Origin: Nonomuraea fuscirosea | GTDB taxonomy: Bacteria > Actinomycetota > Actinomycetes > Streptosporangiales > Streptosporangiaceae | Direction of reading: 5' to 3' | DNA length: 64,000 nt | Assembly (NCBI RefSeq): GCF_003001935.1 | Contig: NZ_PVNG01000004.1 | Location: forward strand, 124,001-188,000 | In this document: piece after piece, positions 51,684 through 58,107 of the stretch | Layout of the letters: the number at the start of each line of letters is the position of its first letter | How positions within the stretch are numbered: the stretch's first letter is position 1 | Position numbers and translations under genes: made by a program | The notes under the pieces: model-generated | The model's database searches: none | Told to the model about the DNA's origin: nothing | What the model saw: only the letters and a program-made list of their open reading frames with translations

Positions 51684-51717
51684 TCCACTATAGCGGTGCT
51701 TTGTCCGCTTTAGTGGA
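51684..51717. promoter_or_regulatory. 13-bp inverted repeat at the XRE-cupin promoter
   Basis: TCCACTATAGCGG (51684-51696) and CCGCTTTAGTGGA (51705-51717) match in 12 of 13 pairs with an 8-bp spacer. The repeat covers the TATAGT element and the last codons of def. Probable autoregulatory operator; a terminator for def is the alternative, although no T-tract follows. Confidence 0.7.
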
Positions 51718-52221
51718 TTCCTCGTACGCCGCCAGCACCTGCTTGCGGCGCTTGGCCGGGAGCCGGTCGATGTAGAGATGACCGTCGAGGTGATCGGTCT
51801 CGTGCTGCAGGCAGCGCGCCAGCAGCCCGGTGCCCTCGACCACGACCGGCTCGCCTTCGGCGTCGAAGCCGCGCACGGTGGCGCGGTCGGCGCGGGGGAG
51901 GGGCGCGTACTGGCCGGGGACCGACAGGCAGCCCTCGTCGCCGGCGTCGAGCCGGCGCTCGCCGAGGCCGGGCAGCTCCAGCGCCGGGTTGACGACGACG
52001 CCCTTGTGCGGCCGCCCATCGGCGTCCTGGCAGTCGTAGACGAAGACGCGCAGCGGCACGCCGATCTGGTTGGCGGCCAGGCCCACGCCCTCCGCCGCGT
52101 ACATGCTCGCGAACATGTCCGCCACCAGCGCCGCCAGCTCGCCGTCGAAGCCGGTCACCGGCTCGCACGGCCGGTGCAGCACCGGATCGCCCACGCGCAC
52201 GATCGGCCGAACCTCTCCCAC
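51688..52221 (-). CDS. def: Peptide deformylase
   Basis: A 177-residue metalloenzyme that removes the N-formyl group from nascent proteins. All three motifs are intact: [18 protein letters not shown] (metal Cys) and QHETDHLDG (two metal His and catalytic Glu). GTG at 52221 preceded by AGGAGAGG. Type 1-like length with a basic C-terminal tail. Actinomycetes often carry several def genes; this one stands alone. Confidence 0.95.
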   Translation of the reverse strand: MGEVRPIVRVGDPVLHRPCEPVTGFDGELAALVADMFASMYAAEGVGLAANQIGVPLRVFVYDCQDADGRPHKGVVVNPALELPGLGERRLDAGDEGCLSVPGQYAPLPRADRATVRGFDAEGEPVVVEGTGLLARCLQHETDHLDGHLYIDRLPAKRRKQVLAAYEESTKADKAPL

Positions 52222-52238
52222 GATCCCCGCCTCTCCTG

Positions 52239-52252
52239 ATATGTCGCCATAT
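52239..52252. promoter_or_regulatory. Palindrome ATATG-TCGC-CATAT upstream of def
   Basis: Perfect 5-bp arms, 17 bp upstream of the def GTG. It is AT-rich in a GC-rich background, so it probably marks the promoter or an operator. Confidence 0.4.
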
Positions 52253-52283
52253 GTAAGCCCAAGTGTACGAGCGCCGGAGCGTG

Positions 52284-52320
52284 TCTCGAATATCAAGACA
52301 AAGTTTCTTGGATAGTGAGA
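52284..52320. promoter_or_regulatory. Long imperfect palindrome between def and the methyltransferase gene
   Basis: TCTC-gaa-TATCAAGA-caaagtt-TCTTG-GATA-gt-GAGA: outer TCTC/GAGA, middle TATC/GATA and inner AAGA/TCTT arms pair with one bulge. It lies in the divergent region, 46 bp from the methyltransferase start. Likely operator of an unlinked regulator. Confidence 0.5.
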
Positions 52321-52365
52321 TGTAGTTAGAGTGGCGAGCGACGCCGAAACGCAGGGAGTTCGCCG

Positions 52366-53172
52366 ATGAACGCCGTCTACACCCATGGTCACCACGAGTC
52401 CGTGCTGCGCTCGCACCGCTGGCGCACCGCCGCGAACTCGGCCGCGTACCTGCTGCCCCACCTCAAAACGCACATGAGACTGCTCGACATCGGCAGCGGC
52501 CCCGGCACGATCACCGCCGACCTGGCCGGCCTGGTCGGGCACGTGACGGCGTCCGAGGTGGACGAGGAGACGCTCGGCCTGGCCAGGACCGAGGTGGCCG
52601 CCCGAGGGCTGACGAACGTGGACTTCGCCGTCGCCGACGTGCACGCGCTCGAATTCCCCGACGACACCTTCTGCGTCGTGCACGCGCACCAGGTGCTCCA
52701 GCACGTCGGCGATCCGGTGCGGGCGCTACGGGAGATGGGCCGGGTGACCAAGCCGCGCGGCTACGTGGCGGCCCGCGACAGCGACTACACGGCGTTCACC
52801 TGGTGGCCGCGGGTGCCGGCGCTGGACGAGTGGATGGCCCTCTACCAGCGGATCGCCCGCGGCAACGGCGGAGAGCCCGACGCGGGGCGGCGACTGCTGT
52901 CGTGGGCCCGGCAGGCGGGTTTCGAGGACGTCACCGCCACCTCCTCCACCTGGTGCTTCGCCGACCAGGAAGACCGCGGCTGGTGGGCCGGGATGTGGGC
53001 GGAGCGCGTCCTGAACTCGGCGATGGCCGAACGCGCCCTGGCCACCGGCGCCGCCACGCAGGCCGACCTGCGGCGCATGTCGGAGGGATGGCTGGAGTGG
53101 GCACGGGCGCGGGACGGCTGGCTGTCGATCCTGCACGGCGAGATCATCTGCCGCGTCCCCGCCCGGGACTGA
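52366..53172 (+). CDS. Class I SAM-dependent methyltransferase
   Basis: A 268-residue methyltransferase of the UbiE/Methyltransf_11 type. Motif I is [16 protein letters not shown] and the acidic loop [41 protein letters not shown] forms the later motifs. ATG with GGGAG upstream. Substrate not predictable. It is monocistronic, divergent from def, with a palindrome in the shared upstream region. Confidence 0.92.
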   Translation: MNAVYTHGHHESVLRSHRWRTAANSAAYLLPHLKTHMRLLDIGSGPGTITADLAGLVGHVTASEVDEETLGLARTEVAARGLTNVDFAVADVHALEFPDDTFCVVHAHQVLQHVGDPVRALREMGRVTKPRGYVAARDSDYTAFTWWPRVPALDEWMALYQRIARGNGGEPDAGRRLLSWARQAGFEDVTATSSTWCFADQEDRGWWAGMWAERVLNSAMAERALATGAATQADLRRMSEGWLEWARARDGWLSILHGEIICRVPARD

Positions 53173-53315
53173 CCCGACTCGAGCCGCCAGGGGCACGGCG
53201 ACCGGCGCTGGGGGCGCTGCGCTCAGGGCGCTGGGCCCGGGACGCTGGGGCCAAGGCGGTGCGGGCGGGGCCGGTGTGCCTGGGGCGGTGGGCCTGGGGC
53301 GGTGCGGGCGGGCGG

Positions 53316-53831
53316 TCAGAGGCCGAGGGTGCGGGCGCGCTGCCACTGCGGGTCGCGGTAGAGCACCATGTCGGTGCCCACCATCTCGTCGGGCGCCGAC
53401 AACATGGTGATCTCGCCCGCCGCCTGCAACTGCAGCAGCAGGTCACGCACCCGGGGCCCCACCGGCAGCCGCCCGGTGGGCAGCCCCAGCCCGCTCCTGA
53501 CCGTGTCGGCGATCTCCGACAGGCGGAACGGGCCGTCGAACCCGGCGACCACGCCGCGGACGACGGTCATCGTGATCAGATGCTCGGCCTCGGCGTACGC
53601 GAGCTGCCAGTGCACCTGCTCCTTGCGCCGGCCGCTGCCGGCGCACGACGTGCACGGGCGGGTCAGGCCGGGGGCCGGCTCCTCCCTGGTGGTGCCGAGG
53701 CAGGCCGAGCAGAGCCCGTTGTCGGCGGCGTGCAGCTCGGCGACCATCCGGCCGCCCAGGATCACGCCGCAGTCGCAGGCGAACGCGTCACCCAGGATGC
53801 CGGTCTGAGGAGAGATCGCATGCTCGTTCAC
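53316..53831 (-). CDS. Hypothetical protein with DnaJ-like CxxC motifs
   Basis: A 171-residue protein. GTG at 53831 (VNEHAISPQTG). The N-terminal half carries FACDCGV, LCSACLG and RPCTSCAGSG, resembling the zinc-finger repeats of DnaJ. The C-terminal half (FRLSEIADTVRSGLGLPTGRLPVGPRVRDLLLQLQAAGEI) looks like a winged-helix. So it may be a zinc-binding nucleic-acid-associated protein. No named family is recognised. Confidence 0.6.
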   Translation of the reverse strand: MNEHAISPQTGILGDAFACDCGVILGGRMVAELHAADNGLCSACLGTTREEPAPGLTRPCTSCAGSGRRKEQVHWQLAYAEAEHLITMTVVRGVVAGFDGPFRLSEIADTVRSGLGLPTGRLPVGPRVRDLLLQLQAAGEITMLSAPDEMVGTDMVLYRDPQWQRARTLGL

Positions 53832-53923
53832 CGATCCGACTCTACCGGCGCCCCGCCGCCCCACGCGCACCACTCTTCACACGGGTCCCACCCCGGCCCG
53901 GGGCCGCCCGGTGCCCGCGGGCC

Positions 53924-54853
53924 TCAGCCTCGTACGTCGGCCAGGCCGCGCAGGCGGCGCAGGGCCTTGCGGGCCGCGGCCGAGACGCGCTCGTCCGGAT
54001 GATGCTCGATGAAGACGCGCAGCACCTGCCCGGTCCACGGATGGTCCCCGAACGCGAGGATCGCGATCGTCCCCGCCTGCTCCTCGGCGTCCATCCCCAG
54101 CGCGATCGACTCGATCACCTCGCCGGTCTCGCCGCCGAACTCCAGCAGCGCCGCCGCCATGTCCACCAGCACCCAGGCGATCTCCTCCGGCGACGGCTGC
54201 CGCTCGTCCCGCCCGGTCCTGGCCGCGATCACCGCGCCCAGCTTCGGCTCCTCCAGCCGCCTGGCCAGCGCCCGCCGACCCTCGTCGCCGAGGTTCGCCG
54301 ACAGCACCTCGACGCCGACCGCCCTGCTCAGCGGGCTCACCGCGCCCAGCACCGAGCCGATCTCGGCCGCCGCCTCCGCCGGGTCCCTGTCCTTCAGCCA
54401 GCCGGCCAGCTCCTCGCCGCGCTCGGACTCCGGATACGCCCGCAGCCCGTGCAGCAGCGCCGTCGCGTCGGCGTCCGCGAGTGACCCCATGACCGGGATG
54501 TCCTGCCCAGTCGTCTCGGCGATGATCTGCCGCGCCACCCACAGCCCGAGCCAGCTCAGCGTGTACGGCTCCGCATGCCGGACCAGCCCGAGGCCCGTCA
54601 GCGTCTCGGGAGCCTCGCCCTTGAGCGGCTCCCTGGACAGGAACATCCTGATCAGCTCCAGCAGCAGCCCCTCGTCCTCGGCCAGCCGCTCGCGGCAGTG
54701 CCCGGACCAGGCGGCCAGCACCTCCGCGTCGTCGCCTTCCGGCTTCAGCTCGGCCGCCAGCGGAGCGGCGCGCACGGCGGCCGCGAGCGTGGACTCACCG
54801 GGCAGCCGGATCGGGGGCTGCAGGGGCAGCGTGTCGTCGTCGTAGGAGCTCAC
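53924..54853 (-). CDS. Hypothetical alpha-helical (HEAT-like) protein
   Basis: A 309-residue acidic, nearly all-helical cytoplasmic protein. GTG at 54853 (VSSYDDDTLPLQPP) with AGGATGG upstream. Repeating amphipathic helices, ending VLRVFIEHHPDERVSAAARKALRRLRGL, suggest HEAT- or armadillo-type scaffolding. No enzyme motif. Divergent from the GNAT gene (about 75 bp to its mini-ORF). Function unknown. Confidence 0.6.
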   Translation of the reverse strand: MSSYDDDTLPLQPPIRLPGESTLAAAVRAAPLAAELKPEGDDAEVLAAWSGHCRERLAEDEGLLLELIRMFLSREPLKGEAPETLTGLGLVRHAEPYTLSWLGLWVARQIIAETTGQDIPVMGSLADADATALLHGLRAYPESERGEELAGWLKDRDPAEAAAEIGSVLGAVSPLSRAVGVEVLSANLGDEGRRALARRLEEPKLGAVIAARTGRDERQPSPEEIAWVLVDMAAALLEFGGETGEVIESIALGMDAEEQAGTIAILAFGDHPWTGQVLRVFIEHHPDERVSAAARKALRRLRGLADVRG

Positions 54854-54926
54854 TAGCCCATCCTGTCGCGATATTTCGGTAGAGTGCCAGCCGACGTCCG
54901 AAAAGTCGGAAGAAAGGAGGCGCTCA

Positions 54927-55016
54927 GTGTTCCGCACCGTTATGGGCGCTCGCCGCCCCCGCTTCCGATTCTCGGAGGAATCATGCTTTTCCGCACCGCC
55001 GTCGAGGACGACCTAG
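54927..55016 (+). CDS. Possible 29-codon leader ORF overlapping the GNAT start
   Basis: GTG at 54927 has an excellent ribosome-binding site (AAAGGAGG, 54914-54921) with good spacing. The frame reads VFRTVMGARRPRFRFSEES and ends at TAG 55014-55016, 31 bp inside the GNAT gene. The GNAT start itself has GGAGGAATC. Overlap of stop and start suggests translational coupling or attenuation. The peptide is basic and unrelated to known leaders. Whether it is translated is unknown. Confidence 0.35.
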   Translation: MFRTVMGARRPRFRFSEESCFSAPPSRTT

Positions 55017-55921
55017 ACCGCCTGCTCGGTTGCGTCGTCGACGAGTCCATCAGCTGGTCCCATCCCGACCGGCTGCTGTCGTTCCTGGAGAGCGGCGCCT
55101 ACCGCTTCGATCGCATCTGGCTGGCCGAGGACGAGCCCGGCGGCGAGATCGCGGCCCGCGCCGTGTGGTGGGGCTTCCCCGGTCAGGACCGGCCGCTCGC
55201 GCTCGACTGCCTGTACGCCGCCCCCTCGGTCCCCGACCGCGTCGGCCTGACCGCCGAGCTGCTGCGCCGGGCCCACGCCGCGTACGGGACGGCGCCCGCG
55301 TACCACGTGTTCGTCACCAACGGCTGGCGCGAGGCGCCGAGGACCGCTGACGCCCTGGCCTGGCGATGGGAGGCCGCCGGGCGCGCCGGCCTGACCGAGG
55401 AGCTGGAACGCCTGCGGTACGAGTGGGCGGACGGGCCCGTCCCCGAGCCGTCGCCGCGGCTCGTCTTCCGCGGGGACGACGACGACGAGGTGTTCGCCGC
55501 GGCCTTCGCCAGGGTGGCGCGGGGCACCCTCGACGCGCACACCCGCCAGGCGCTGGCCGTCATGGACCCGATGGAGCAGGCGCGCGAGGACGTGCGCGAC
55601 TACCGGTCCATGGAGGGGGAGCGGGAGTGGTGGCGGCTCGCCTACGACCTGGACGGCGAGCTCGTCGGGGTCGCCCTGCCGTCGGCCAACGCCGCCGGGC
55701 CCGTGGTGGGCTACCTCGGGGTGGTGCCGGAACGGCGCGGCCAGGGCTACGTGGACGACCTCCTCGCCGAGATCACCCGCGGTCACGCCCTGCGTGGCGT
55801 ACGCCGGATCGTCGCCGACACGGACGCCGGCAACCTGCCGATGGCCAGAGCCTTCGAACGGGCCGGCTACCGCAACTTCGCCGTGCGCCTGGTCCTCTCG
55901 GCCGACTCCGCGAACACGTGA
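54983..55921 (+). CDS. GNAT-family N-acetyltransferase
   Basis: A 312-residue protein. ATG at 54983 with GGAGGAATC. The C-terminal GNAT domain is clear: VVGYLGVVPERRGQGYVDDLLAEITRGHA (acetyl-CoA pyrophosphate loop) and RIVADTDAGNLPMARAFERAGYRNF. The N-terminal half resembles a second, degenerate GNAT fold. Acceptor unknown. Downstream lie four 27-bp repeats that begin at its stop codon. Confidence 0.88.
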   Translation: MLFRTAVEDDLDRLLGCVVDESISWSHPDRLLSFLESGAYRFDRIWLAEDEPGGEIAARAVWWGFPGQDRPLALDCLYAAPSVPDRVGLTAELLRRAHAAYGTAPAYHVFVTNGWREAPRTADALAWRWEAAGRAGLTEELERLRYEWADGPVPEPSPRLVFRGDDDDEVFAAAFARVARGTLDAHTRQALAVMDPMEQAREDVRDYRSMEGEREWWRLAYDLDGELVGVALPSANAAGPVVGYLGVVPERRGQGYVDDLLAEITRGHALRGVRRIVADTDAGNLPMARAFERAGYRNFAVRLVLSADSANT

Positions 55922-56024
55922 GGCACGGGTGATTCGGTGACCGCGTGAGGCACAGGTGATCCCGTGACCACGTGAAGTGGGGGTGGTCCCACGACCACGT
56001 GAGGTAGGCGCGATCCCGTGCCAC
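55917..56024 (+). repeat. Four degenerate 27-bp tandem repeats starting at the GNAT stop
   Basis: Units at 55917-55943, 55944-55970, 55971-55997 and 55998-56024 each begin CGTGA(G/A)G. The first CGTGAG contains the GNAT stop codon. All units are 27 bp, so stop codons stay in the same frame as the gene. Confidence 0.85.
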
Positions 56025-56062
56025 CTCGGCGGCCCGCGACGCGTCGCGCCTTCCCGCGCGGC

Positions 56063-56725
56063 TCACGTCGCGGGCCGTCCGCACGCCGGCAGATTCTCCT
56101 GGCGCACCCCCACCAGGAACTCCTCCACCCGCTCGCGGTCCGGCCGTTCGGGCAGGACGCTCGGCGTCGCGGCCAGCTCCGCCGCGAGCGCGGCCCGCCA
56201 GGCGTCCACCTCCGGCCAGGGCACCCGCCCGTTCCTGATCGCCAGCAACCGCTCCCGGTGGGCCTCCACACGGACCAGGGGCTCCCCGTGCCGCACCAGG
56301 TGCAGGCCGCTGAGCAGCAGCCGCACCATGTGCATGGCCTGCTTCCAGTTGGGCCGGCCGGGGTCGAGGCGGCGGAACTGCGCCTCGGCGTACCCGGCGA
56401 ACGACCGGTGCGCCCGCTGCGACAGGAACGCCTCGCGCAGCTCGCGCAGCCGCCGCCCGGCGGGCGTGGCCACCTCCACCAGCGGCGACCACAGGCATTC
56501 GAGCACCGTCGGGTTGGCGTCGAGGGCCAGGCCGCAGAAGCGCTCGACCTCCCAGGAGAACTGCTCGGGCAGCGGCCCGTCCCGGTGGGTTGGTGGTTTG
56601 TCCAGCCGCCAGAACGCCGAGGTCGGCGCCACGAACACGCCGCGGCGGTCGGTGTCGGAAGCGTCGGTCTCCAGCCCGTACGCCCTCGACCCCACCACGA
56701 CGGTAAGGATCACGTCATCGCTCAT
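56063..56725 (-). CDS. Nucleotidyltransferase-fold protein
   Basis: A 220-residue protein of the polymerase-beta-type nucleotidyltransferase superfamily. The core is VVVGSRAYGLETDASDTDRRGVF (GSxxxG and DxD). It is followed by a helical region with WKQAMHMVRLLLSGLHL. ATG at 56725 with GGAGG upstream. Homologues are often called predicted nucleotidyltransferases (COG3541-like, by recollection); substrate unknown. The start region is only about 20 bp from the TnpB-element left flank, so its promoter may have been altered by the insertion. Confidence 0.8.
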   Translation of the reverse strand: MSDDVILTVVVGSRAYGLETDASDTDRRGVFVAPTSAFWRLDKPPTHRDGPLPEQFSWEVERFCGLALDANPTVLECLWSPLVEVATPAGRRLRELREAFLSQRAHRSFAGYAEAQFRRLDPGRPNWKQAMHMVRLLLSGLHLVRHGEPLVRVEAHRERLLAIRNGRVPWPEVDAWRAALAAELAATPSVLPERPDRERVEEFLVGVRQENLPACGRPAT

Positions 56726-56746
56726 CGGATACCTCCGAGGAGACCC

Positions 56747-56758
56747 CGCCTTTAGGCG
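56747..56758. repeat. IS605-like end hairpin CGCCT-TT-AGGCG
   Basis: A perfect 5-bp stem with a TT loop, preceded by ACCC. Similar CCCGCCTTTAGGCG hairpins sit at IS605-family ends in general knowledge. It could be the left end of this element or the leftover right end of another. Confidence 0.5.
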
Positions 56759-56831
56759 ATTCGCCGCCAGGAGAACCGACATATCGAACAAGCGCGCGAG
56801 TTTTTCTTGATCTTTCGGTAGGATTCGAGGC

Positions 56832-58001
56832 GTGGCGCAGACCGTGAAGCGGGCTTTCAAGTACCGCTTCTACCCGACCCCCGAGCAGGCCGAAGAGCTT
56901 GCCCGGACGCTCGGCTGCGTCCGCCTCGTCTACAACAAAGCCCTGGAAGAACGGACCCGCGCCTACACACGGGAAGGCAAGCGCGTCTCCTACGTGGAGT
57001 CGTCGGCGATGCTCACGCGGTGGAAGCGCAGCGGCGAGTTCGGCTTCCTGTCCGAGGTGTCGTCGGTTCCTCTTCAGCAGGCGCTTCGCCATCTTCAGGC
57101 CGCGTTCGCGAACTTCTTCGCCAAGCGGGCCAACTACCCGGCCTTGAAGTCCCGTAAGAAGTCGCGGGCGTCGGCCGAGTACACCCGGTCGGCGTTCCGC
57201 TGGTGGGACGGCCAACTGACCCTGGCGAAGATGAACGCGCCTTTGGCGATCGTGTGGTCGCGTCCGCTGCCCGAGGGGGCGCAGCCGTCCACGATCACTG
57301 TCTCCAAAGACGCGGCCGGGCGTTGGTTCGTGTCCATCCTGGTAGAAGAGTTGATCAGCCCGCTTCCTGCCATCGCATCGAAGGTGGGGGTCGACGCCGG
57401 GATCACCGCGCTGGCCACCCTGTCCAGCGGCGAGAAGATCGTCAGTCCTTGTCACGAGCGCCGCGATCGGCGCAGACTCGCCAAGGCTCAGCGGGCGCTG
57501 GCCCGCAAGGAGAAGGGGTCGAACAACCGGGCCAAGGCCCGCCTGAAGGTGGCCCGCGCTCACGCCCGGATAGCCGACCGCAGAAGGGATCACCTGCACA
57601 AGGTCACCACACGGCTTGTTCGCGAGAACCAAGTGATCGCCGTGGAAGACCTGACCGTCCGTAACCTGGTCAAGAACCGCCGCCTGGCCCGCGCCATCTC
57701 CGACGCCGCATGGCGGGAACTCCGCTTCATGCTGGAGTACAAAGCGCGCTGGAACGGGCGGACGCTGGTGGCGGTGGACCGCTGGTTTCCCTCCAGCAAG
57801 CTGTGCTCGGCGTGCGGGGCCGTGCAGGAGAAGATGCCGCTGAACGTCCGGGAATGGAGCTGCGCGTGCGGCGCGATCCACGACCGGGACGTCAACGCGG
57901 CCATGAACGTGCTCGCCGCCGGGCTGGCGGAGAGCCGAAACGCCTGTGGAGCTGGTGTAAGACCTCAACGAGAGTCCTCTCGGGCGGGCAAGCGGCGATG
58001 A
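56832..58001 (+). CDS. tnpB: TnpB RNA-guided nuclease
   Basis: A 389-residue TnpB. The N-terminus MAQTVKRAFKYRFYPTPEQ, then CVRLVYNKALEERT, is the OrfB HTH region. The RuvC triad is complete: D188 (GVDAGITALA), E272 (AVEDLTVRNL) and D353 (HDRDVNAAMN). A zinc ribbon CSACG/CACG lies between the last two. So it should be nuclease-active and not a dead TldR-type derivative. TnpB proteins are guided by an RNA made from the 3-prime end of their own element and maintain transposons at donor sites. GTG start. Confidence 0.93.
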   Translation: MAQTVKRAFKYRFYPTPEQAEELARTLGCVRLVYNKALEERTRAYTREGKRVSYVESSAMLTRWKRSGEFGFLSEVSSVPLQQALRHLQAAFANFFAKRANYPALKSRKKSRASAEYTRSAFRWWDGQLTLAKMNAPLAIVWSRPLPEGAQPSTITVSKDAAGRWFVSILVEELISPLPAIASKVGVDAGITALATLSSGEKIVSPCHERRDRRRLAKAQRALARKEKGSNNRAKARLKVARAHARIADRRRDHLHKVTTRLVRENQVIAVEDLTVRNLVKNRRLARAISDAAWRELRFMLEYKARWNGRTLVAVDRWFPSSKLCSACGAVQEKMPLNVREWSCACGAIHDRDVNAAMNVLAAGLAESRNACGAGVRPQRESSRAGKRR

Positions 58002-58062
58002 AGCAGGAACCCTCACGGGCGACCGTGGGAATCCCTTTCCTGTGGGAAGGGGAGGATGTCAA
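57950..58062 (+). ncRNA. Omega-RNA (reRNA) scaffold of the TnpB element
   Basis: The tnpB 3-prime end overlaps three consecutive hairpins: CGAGA-GTCC-TCTCG (57969-57982), CACGG-GCGA-CCGTG with a GNRA tetraloop (58014-58027) and CCCTTTCC-TGT-GGGAAGGG (58033-58051). Then comes GAGGATGTCAA, the conserved junction before the guide. The 5-prime end of the RNA is not determined. Confidence 0.75.
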
Positions 58063-58082
58063 CCGTCCTATCTTGCGCCATG
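58063..58082 (+). other. Predicted guide segment of the omega-RNA
   Basis: Bases directly after GATGTCAA, starting CCGTCCTATC, would be the guide in the mature RNA. They are host flanking DNA 26-45 bp upstream of the prpE start. The guide would therefore recognise the empty insertion site next to prpE. Confidence 0.6.
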
Positions 58083-58107
58083 GGCCGACGGCTGTTCTGA
58101 TCGACAA

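Larger units (their letters stand above)
56726..58062 (+). mobile_element. TnpB-only IS200/IS605-type element (IS1341 group)
   Basis: The element carries tnpB but no tnpA. The right end is defined by the conserved GAGGATGTCAA after a terminal hairpin, ending at 58062. The left boundary is uncertain: a CGCCT-TT-AGGCG hairpin (56747-56758) of the type seen at IS605 ends lies upstream of tnpB, so the start is placed between 56726 and 56811. TTGAT at 56807-56811 equals the ISDra2 target motif and is a second candidate edge. Confidence 0.75.

Noticed and set aside
56807-56811. TTGAT as the certain target-adjacent motif of the element
   Set aside because: It matches the ISDra2 motif but lies only 20 bp before the tnpB start, and the left end cannot be fixed from one sequence; kept only as a possibility.
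56832-58001. Nuclease-dead TnpB derivative (TldR-like regulator)
   Set aside because: All three RuvC acidic residues and the zinc ribbon are intact.
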